From Alteriqipengyuania_B sp035481675 (GTDB taxonomy: Bacteria; Pseudomonadota; Alphaproteobacteria; Sphingomonadales; Sphingomonadaceae): a stretch of 64,000 nt of DNA. The first letter of the stretch is position 1. Every line of letters begins with the position of its first letter. The notes under the pieces were generated by a model. That model saw only the letters and a list, made by a program, of their open reading frames with translations, was not told the DNA's origin and did not search any database. Positions 58,724 to 64,000 of this stretch are shown one piece after another. Position numbers and translations under genes: made by a program. The DNA lies in NCBI RefSeq assembly GCF_035481675.1, contig NZ_JAYJJW010000001.1:1302001-1366000 (forward strand), given 5' to 3'.

Positions 58724-59764
58724 TCAGGAAACGGTCTGCGACGACCCGCGTACAACCAGCCGCGCAGGCAGCGCCTCGCCTTCCACCGGCTCGCCTTCGA
58801 TCTGGCGGACCAGGGCATCGACCAGCTTTTCGCCGGCGCCCTGCAGGTCCTGCACCAGCGTGGTGAGCGGCGGGCTGGAAAGGCTGGCGGCGGGAATGTT
58901 GTCGAAGCCGACCACCGCGATATGGCCCGGCACGTCGAGCCCGCTTTCGGCAAAGGCGCGCATCGCGCCGATCGCGATCAGATCGCTGGCGGCGAAGACG
59001 GCGTCGAAATCCTTGCCGGTTTCCATCAGCGCATTGGCCGCCTTGAACCCGTCTTCCTCGCTGTTGAGCGCATCGGCCTGCAAGGCGACGTCGATCCCGC
59101 TGCCCGCCGCTTCCAGCGCATCGGCGAGCCCGGCACAGCGGTCCGCGAATTCGGGATAATGTTCGTCGTTGTTGCCGATGAAGGCGATGCGCTTGCGGCC
59201 CTGCTGCAGCAGGTGCTCGCCTGCCAGCCGCCCCGCCCCGCGGTTGTCGGACCCGATGGTGAGGCCGATATTGTGTTCCCCCACGCTGCCCCAGCGCACG
59301 AACTGCGTGCCCTGCGCCCGCAGCTGTTCCAGCCGCGCGATGTAGAGCGTGTAGTCGCCGTAGCCGAGCAGGATCAGGCCGTCGGCGCGGTGGCTGTCCT
59401 GGTACTGGACGTGCCAGTCGTCCTCCATGCTCTGGAAACTGATCAGGAGGTCGATGCCACGGTCGGCGCAGGCACGGGTGATGGCGCCGAGCATCGACAG
59501 GAAGAACGGGTTGATGTTCGACTGGTCGGGCGTCGGATCCTCGAAGAACAAGAGGGCGATGGTGTTCGACCGCTGGCTGCGCAGCGAGCTCGCATTCTTG
59601 TCGACCGTGTAGTTTAGCTCGCGCGCGATCCGCTCGATCTTCTCGCGGGTCGCCTGGCTAACGGACTTGCTGCCGCGCAGCGCACGGCTGACCGTGGGCT
59701 GCGACACCCCCGCCATGTAGGCGATATCGAAACTGGTCGGCCGTCCGGACGGCTTGCGACCCAA
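58724..59764 (-). CDS. LacI-family transcriptional regulator
   Basis: A 346-residue LacI/GalR protein. The N-terminal helix-turn-helix SFDIAYMAGVSQPTVSRALRG is followed by the hinge helix and a periplasmic-binding-like core (LLFFEDP, VGFDNIPAASLSSPPLTTLVQDL). The start is TTG at 59764, with AAGGGGAG about seven bases upstream; no ATG is suitable. It is divergent from the TonB receptor and adjacent to the MFS-amylase unit, so it probably represses both in the absence of maltodextrin. Confidence 0.9.
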   Translation of the reverse strand: MGRKPSGRPTSFDIAYMAGVSQPTVSRALRGSKSVSQATREKIERIARELNYTVDKNASSLRSQRSNTIALLFFEDPTPDQSNINPFFLSMLGAITRACADRGIDLLISFQSMEDDWHVQYQDSHRADGLILLGYGDYTLYIARLEQLRAQGTQFVRWGSVGEHNIGLTIGSDNRGAGRLAGEHLLQQGRKRIAFIGNNDEHYPEFADRCAGLADALEAAGSGIDVALQADALNSEEDGFKAANALMETGKDFDAVFAASDLIAIGAMRAFAESGLDVPGHIAVVGFDNIPAASLSSPPLTTLVQDLQGAGEKLVDALVRQIEGEPVEGEALPARLVVRGSSQTVS

Positions 59765-59849
59765 GGCTGCTCTCCCCTTCAGCCGGCGATTGCTGCGCCG
59801 GCACGGCTGGTGCGAAAAGGCCACACCGCGGCGTGCTGCGCTGCACAAA

Positions 59850-59859
59850 CATACGTATG
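59850..59859. promoter_or_regulatory. Candidate LacI-type operator in the lacI-TonB receptor region
   Basis: CATACGTATG, a perfect 10-bp palindrome between the divergent regulator and receptor genes. The similar sequence at 58707 supports its role as a shared operator. Another palindrome, TTTCGCGAAA (59905-59914), lies nearby and may be part of the receptor promoter. Confidence 0.55.
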
Positions 59860-59986
59860 CCGAGTTTCGCGACCGTTGCCGCCACGTCAATAGGAGTGTG
59901 ACAGTTTCGCGAAAAACCTTTGCGCAACGTGGCATTTCTATCGCGCCCGAACGGGGGAAGCCGGGGCGCAACAACGGGAGAGAATC

Positions 59987-62722
59987 GTGGCCTGGAACAA
60001 GACCCTTTCGCTGGGAATCAGCAGCGGCGCGATGGCGCTGGCACTGCTGGCTCCGTCGACCGCTTTCGCACAGGATACGGGTGCCAGCACCCAGCCGCCG
60101 ACCGCCGCCGGGACCGAAGAAGGCGATCCGGTCGATGACGAAGCGGAAGGCGACGTCATCATCGTGGAAGGTTTCCGCGCCGCGCTGGAAAGCGCCACGG
60201 CGGAAAAGCGCTTCTCCGACCAGATCGTTGAATCGGTGACCGCGGAAGACATCGGCAAGCTGCCCGACAGCTCGATCGGCGAATCGATTGCCCGCCTGCC
60301 CGGCATCACCTCGCAGCGCCTCAACGGCCGCGCCAACGTGATCGCCATCCGCGGCTTCGGCCCCGACTTCTCCACCACGCTGCTCAACGGCCGCGAACAG
60401 ACCAACACCAGCGACAACCGCGCGGTCGAATTCGACCAGTACCCGTCGGAAGTCGTCAACCAGGTCGTCATCTACAAGACGCCGACCGCCGCGCTGGTCG
60501 GTCAGGGCCTCGTCGGCACGGTCGACATCCGCACCATCCGCCCGCTCGACTACGGCCAGAGCGTGCTCGCCATTGGCGCCCGCGGTTCCTACGCCGATCT
60601 CGGCGCGCTGAACGCCGGCTCCAACGAATTCGGCTACCGCGTCAACGGCACCTTCGTGGACCAGTTCGCCGACGACACGATCGGCGTCAGCCTGGCGGCA
60701 TCCTATGTCGATGAGCCGTACCAGCTGCAGGAATTCAACGCCTGGGGCTACAACAACGTCAACGGCAACGCGCTGATCGGCGGCTCGAAGAGCTTCGTGA
60801 CCTCCACCCAGCTCAAGCGCCTGGGCGTGATGGGCACGGTGCAGGTCGAGGCATCCGATGCGCTGATGCTGACCTTCGACGGCTTCTATTCCAACTTCGA
60901 CGACGACCAGTCGAAGCGCGGCATCGAACTGCCGCTGGGCTTCTTCGCCTTCGGCACGGGCTTCGACCCCGCCACGGCGACGGCATCGAACGGCCAGTAT
61001 GTCGACGGCACCTTCACCAACGTGCGCGGCGTGATCCGCAACGACGTTTTCCAGCGCGAAGCCGACCAGTATTCGGCCGGCTTCAACGCGCGGTGGGACA
61101 GCGGCGATGCCCTCACCGGCTTCATCGACGTCGGCTATTCCAAGACCGACCGCAACGAACTGAGCATCGAAAGCTATTCGGGCACCGGCTACAACAGCTC
61201 CGGCCCGTCGGTGGACATCGGCTTCCGCTCGACCGAAACCGGCACCATCTTCAGCCCGAACTTCGATTATTCCGACCCGTCGCAGATCGTCCTCACCGAC
61301 CCGCTGGGCTGGGGCGGCAGCCGCGTTCAGGCCGGTTACTGGAACAACCGCATCATCGAAGACGAGCTGATCCAGGCCCGCGCCGAGCTCGGCTACGAAT
61401 TCTCCGACAGCTTCTTCAGCGGTGCGCGCATCGGCGCCAGCTACACGACCCGCGAGAAGGGCCTGACGCCGGACGAATTCTTCGTGTCCATCGCCAGCGG
61501 TGCGAACGAGGCGACCATCCCGCAGGACGCGATCCTGGGCTCGACCGACCTCACATATCTCGGCCTGGGTCCGATCCTGAGCTACGACCCGCGCACCCTG
61601 CTCGCCAACGGCACCTACGACCTCGACCCGAACGACGTCACCGACGTGTTCGCGAAGGGTTACACGGTCAACGAAGACCTGCTGACCATGTATGCGCAGC
61701 TCGACATCGACCAGGTGTACGACAACGCGGTGCTGACCGGTAACGTCGGCCTGCAGGTGGTGAACACCGACCAGTCCTCGACCGGCTTCATCTTCACGCC
61801 GAACGGCCCGCAGGCCATCGAACTGGGCGATACCTACTGGGACTTCTTGCCCAGCTTCAACCTGTCGGCCCGCTTCAACAGCGACTTCGTCGTCCGCATG
61901 TCGGCGTCGCGCCAGATCATGCGCCCGCGCCTCGACGACATGAAGGTGTCGATCGGCTACGGCGTCGATACCAGCGTGCCTGGCGGCATCATCCGCGGCG
62001 GCGGCGGCAACCCGACGCTGCAGCCCTACCGCGCCAGCGCGATCGACATGACGTTCGAGAAGTACTTCGGCGGCAGCCAGGGCGTCGTTGCCCTCCAGCT
62101 GTTCTACAAGAACTTCGAGGACTACATCGACCGCGGCCGGATCGACTTCGACTTCGCCAACTTCCCGCTCGCCCCCGGGGTGACGGTCCCGACCACCATC
62201 GGTACGCTGGATGCCCCAACGAGCAATGCCGATGGCCTGCTGTACGGTGCGGAACTGGCGCTGACGCTGCCGTTCAACATCCTGACCCCGGCGCTCGAAG
62301 GCTTCGGCTTCACCGGCGGCGCGTCGATCACGGAAACCGATCTCAAGAACGAGGCGGGCAACGAGATCGTCATTCCGGGCTATTCGAAGTGGGTCGTGAA
62401 CGGCACGCTGTTCTACGAACAGGGCGGCTTTAACGCCCGTGCCAGCGCACGTTACCGTTCGACCTTCCTGGGCGACTTCACGGGCTTCGGCGGCACGCCG
62501 ACGCGCCGGACCGCGCTGGAAGAAACGATCATCGATGCGCAGATCGGCTACGACTTCCAGGACAACAGCGCGCTCGATGGCCTGTCGCTCTACTTCCAGG
62601 GCCAGAACCTGACGGACGAGCGTTTCGCCTCGGTCGTGAACGAGGACACCCCGCTGCAGGTCATCGACTACCAGATCTACGGTCGTCGTTTCCTCGCCGG
62701 CTTCACCTACAAGTTCCAGTAA
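59987..62722 (+). CDS. TonB-dependent receptor, TonB-Xanth-Caul (MalA/SusC-like) type
   Basis: A 911-residue receptor. GTG start at 59987, GGGAG seven bases upstream. After the signal peptide (FAQD) comes VIIVEGFRAALESA, then SDQIVESVTAEDIGKLPDSS and LPGITSQRLNGRANVIAIRGFGPDFSTTLLNGREQ, the hallmark of the carbohydrate-type TonB receptors of Xanthomonas and Caulobacter. It has a long barrel ending in YKFQ. It probably takes up maltodextrins together with the divergent LacI/MFS/amylase locus. Confidence 0.93.
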   Translation: MAWNKTLSLGISSGAMALALLAPSTAFAQDTGASTQPPTAAGTEEGDPVDDEAEGDVIIVEGFRAALESATAEKRFSDQIVESVTAEDIGKLPDSSIGESIARLPGITSQRLNGRANVIAIRGFGPDFSTTLLNGREQTNTSDNRAVEFDQYPSEVVNQVVIYKTPTAALVGQGLVGTVDIRTIRPLDYGQSVLAIGARGSYADLGALNAGSNEFGYRVNGTFVDQFADDTIGVSLAASYVDEPYQLQEFNAWGYNNVNGNALIGGSKSFVTSTQLKRLGVMGTVQVEASDALMLTFDGFYSNFDDDQSKRGIELPLGFFAFGTGFDPATATASNGQYVDGTFTNVRGVIRNDVFQREADQYSAGFNARWDSGDALTGFIDVGYSKTDRNELSIESYSGTGYNSSGPSVDIGFRSTETGTIFSPNFDYSDPSQIVLTDPLGWGGSRVQAGYWNNRIIEDELIQARAELGYEFSDSFFSGARIGASYTTREKGLTPDEFFVSIASGANEATIPQDAILGSTDLTYLGLGPILSYDPRTLLANGTYDLDPNDVTDVFAKGYTVNEDLLTMYAQLDIDQVYDNAVLTGNVGLQVVNTDQSSTGFIFTPNGPQAIELGDTYWDFLPSFNLSARFNSDFVVRMSASRQIMRPRLDDMKVSIGYGVDTSVPGGIIRGGGGNPTLQPYRASAIDMTFEKYFGGSQGVVALQLFYKNFEDYIDRGRIDFDFANFPLAPGVTVPTTIGTLDAPTSNADGLLYGAELALTLPFNILTPALEGFGFTGGASITETDLKNEAGNEIVIPGYSKWVVNGTLFYEQGGFNARASARYRSTFLGDFTGFGGTPTRRTALEETIIDAQIGYDFQDNSALDGLSLYFQGQNLTDERFASVVNEDTPLQVIDYQIYGRRFLAGFTYKFQ

Positions 62723-62730
62723 GGCATGAT

Positions 62731-62771
62731 CCGGTGCCGGCCATGCTCACATCCGAGCAGGTCGGCACCGG
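62731..62771 (+). promoter_or_regulatory. Structured spacer between the receptor and halogenase-like genes
   Basis: An outer stem CCGGTGCCG / CGGCACCGG (9 bp) and an inner stem TGCTC / GAGCA. No T-run follows, so it may allow partial readthrough into the downstream gene or stabilise the receptor mRNA, the usual device for unequal expression within an operon. Confidence 0.5.
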
Positions 62772-62810
62772 AGGCCACTGGGGTCGGCCCGGGCAGACGG
62801 GACCGAACCT

Positions 62811-64000
62811 ATGACAGGTCAGCAAACTTCAGGCGCAGCTGGCGATAAAGCGGCAGCGCGCGCGGATTTCGTCATCGTCGGCGGCGGTACCGCCGGCTGG
62901 ATGGCCGCCGCCGCGCTTGCCCGCTTCGCCCCGCACAAGCGCACGATCCTCGTCGAAAGCGATGCCATCGGCACCGTCGGCGTGGGCGAGGCGACGATCC
63001 CGCAGATCCACCTCTTCAACCAGGCGCTGGGCCTGGACGAGGCCGAATTCCTCGCCGCCACCAAGGGCAGCTTCAAGCTCGGCATCGAATTCGCCGGCTG
63101 GCGGGAGCCCGGCCATTCCTACCTACACGCTTTCGGTCCCGTGGGCCGCGCGCACGGAGTGGTGCCGTTCCACCATTTCTGGTTGCGCGCGCGAGATGCC
63201 GGCAAGGCCCGCCCGCTGAGCGCCTACAGCGCCAACGACATTGCGGCGCGCAACAACCGCATGGGGGCGCCCGGGACCGACTTTCCCTACGCCTATCATT
63301 TCGACGCCGGCCTCTATGCCGCGCACCTGCGCGCGTATGCGGAAACGCGCGGGGTTACCCGCATCGAAGGCACGGTCGACCACGTGAGGCAGTCCCCTGA
63401 GAGCGGCGACATCGCCGGGCTCGACCTCGGCGACGGGCGCAGCGTCGACGGGGCGTTCTTCCTCGACTGCACCGGCTTTCGCGGCCTGCTGATCGAACAG
63501 GCGCTGGGCGCGGGCTATGCCGACTGGTCGGACCTGCTGCCCTGCGACCGCGCGGTCGCGGTCCCCTGCAAGTCGGGCGGCGACTTCACCCCCTACACTC
63601 GCTCCACCGCGCGCGAGGCGGGGTGGCAATGGCGCATCCCGCTGCAGCACCGGATCGGCAACGGCTATGTCTATTCGAGCGCCCACCTGTCGGACGAGGC
63701 GGCAGCCGATACGCTGCTCGCCCATCTCGACGGGGAACCGCTGGCCGACCCGCGAACGCTGAAATTCACCACCGGCATGCGGCGCCGGCACTGGCACCGC
63801 AACTGCCTCGCGCTCGGCCTTGCCGCCGGGTTCATGGAGCCGCTGGAATCGACCTCGATCCACCTCGTCCAGTCCGCCATCGCCCGTTTCCTGACACTGA
63901 TGCCGGACAGCGTCAGCAGTGCCGACACGGCATCTCTTGCCAGCGAATTCAACCGGCAGGCAGAGTTCGAATGGACGCGGATTCGCGATTTCCTCGTCCT
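62811..64000 (+). CDS. Flavin-dependent tryptophan-halogenase-like protein, 3' end cut by window
   Basis: At least 396 residues; the frame is still open at 64000. FAD motif FVIVGGGTAGWMAAAAL near residue 20, Lys in FLAATKGSFKLGIEF near the position of the catalytic lysine of PrnA, the halogenase motif WQWRIP, and FMEPLESTSIHLVQSAI. Genes like this often follow TonB receptors in carbohydrate loci of Caulobacterales and sphingomonads, where their substrate is unknown. The ATG at 62811 lacks a clear ribosome site. Confidence 0.88.
   Translation, partial: MTGQQTSGAAGDKAAARADFVIVGGGTAGWMAAAALARFAPHKRTILVESDAIGTVGVGEATIPQIHLFNQALGLDEAEFLAATKGSFKLGIEFAGWREPGHSYLHAFGPVGRAHGVVPFHHFWLRARDAGKARPLSAYSANDIAARNNRMGAPGTDFPYAYHFDAGLYAAHLRAYAETRGVTRIEGTVDHVRQSPESGDIAGLDLGDGRSVDGAFFLDCTGFRGLLIEQALGAGYADWSDLLPCDRAVAVPCKSGGDFTPYTRSTAREAGWQWRIPLQHRIGNGYVYSSAHLSDEAAADTLLAHLDGEPLADPRTLKFTTGMRRRHWHRNCLALGLAAGFMEPLESTSIHLVQSAIARFLTLMPDSVSSADTASLASEFNRQAEFEWTRIRDFLV

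Overview
The window reads as a chromosomal segment of an alphaproteobacterium, most probably a sphingomonad of the Erythrobacter/Altererythrobacter kind. This is an inference from gene content: a two-domain YlxR (DUF448 plus L7Ae-like), an F1-ATPase zeta-type inhibitor, a crtW-crtZ ketocarotenoid pair, two TonB-dependent receptors, a tryptophan-halogenase-like gene beside a LacI/MFS/amylase locus, and high GC with strong G/C third-position preference. No species can be named from the sequence alone.

Layout. 1-4.8 kb: two tandem zinc alcohol dehydrogenases, a DUF481 outer-membrane protein, a spermidine-synthase-like protein and an HWE/HisKA_2-type histidine kinase. 4.8-17.4 kb: the translation/RNA-decay cluster rimP-nusA-ylxR-infB-(DUF1697)-rbfA-tdk-truB-rpsO-pnp, all on the minus strand, interrupted by an AbgT transporter on the plus strand. 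17.5-19.1 kb: a lipoprotein and a secreted metzincin-like protein with an altered zinc motif. 19.2-25.6 kb: an enlarged phage-shock (Psp) region. pspF is followed on its own strand by six tiny membrane-protein genes, five of which carry a C-terminal NPWA motif. Divergently, a textbook sigma-54 promoter leads into a 51-codon leader gene, pspA, pspB, pspC and five tandem PspB-like paralogues.

25.7-31.3 kb: sufE, DUF454, yqaE, crtW-crtZ, a thioesterase, a quinone oxidoreductase, ATPase zeta, a BolA-family gene and a monothiol glutaredoxin. 31.35-31.87 kb: an intergenic array of short hairpins, with a related copy near 33.6 kb. 31.9-39.7 kb: a Nudix hydrolase, tRNA-Arg, yhhQ, a second small PspC operon with its own sigma-54 promoter, recF, a TesA-like lipoprotein with a YbbA/YbbP-type transporter, and a DUF442 protein. 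40-53.4 kb: a TonB receptor, typA, an SdpI/SdpR-like pair, two outer-membrane barrels, a glycosyltransferase, rarA, an RNase-H-fold-like protein and tRNA-Thr. 53.4-64 kb: putP, exoD-like, then a maltodextrin-type locus (alpha-amylase, MFS transporter, LacI regulator, TonB receptor, tryptophan-halogenase-like gene cut by the window end).

The strongest candidate for an undescribed system is the Psp expansion. It combines (a) the NPWA small-membrane-protein operon behind pspF, (b) the tandem PspB-like array behind pspC, and (c) a second sigma-54 promoter near 34.08 kb. That second promoter shares a candidate PspF upstream site (TTCACCAAC core) with pspA and drives another coupled leader-peptide/PspC pair. 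Together they suggest an envelope-stress regulon larger than the classical pspF-pspABC set.
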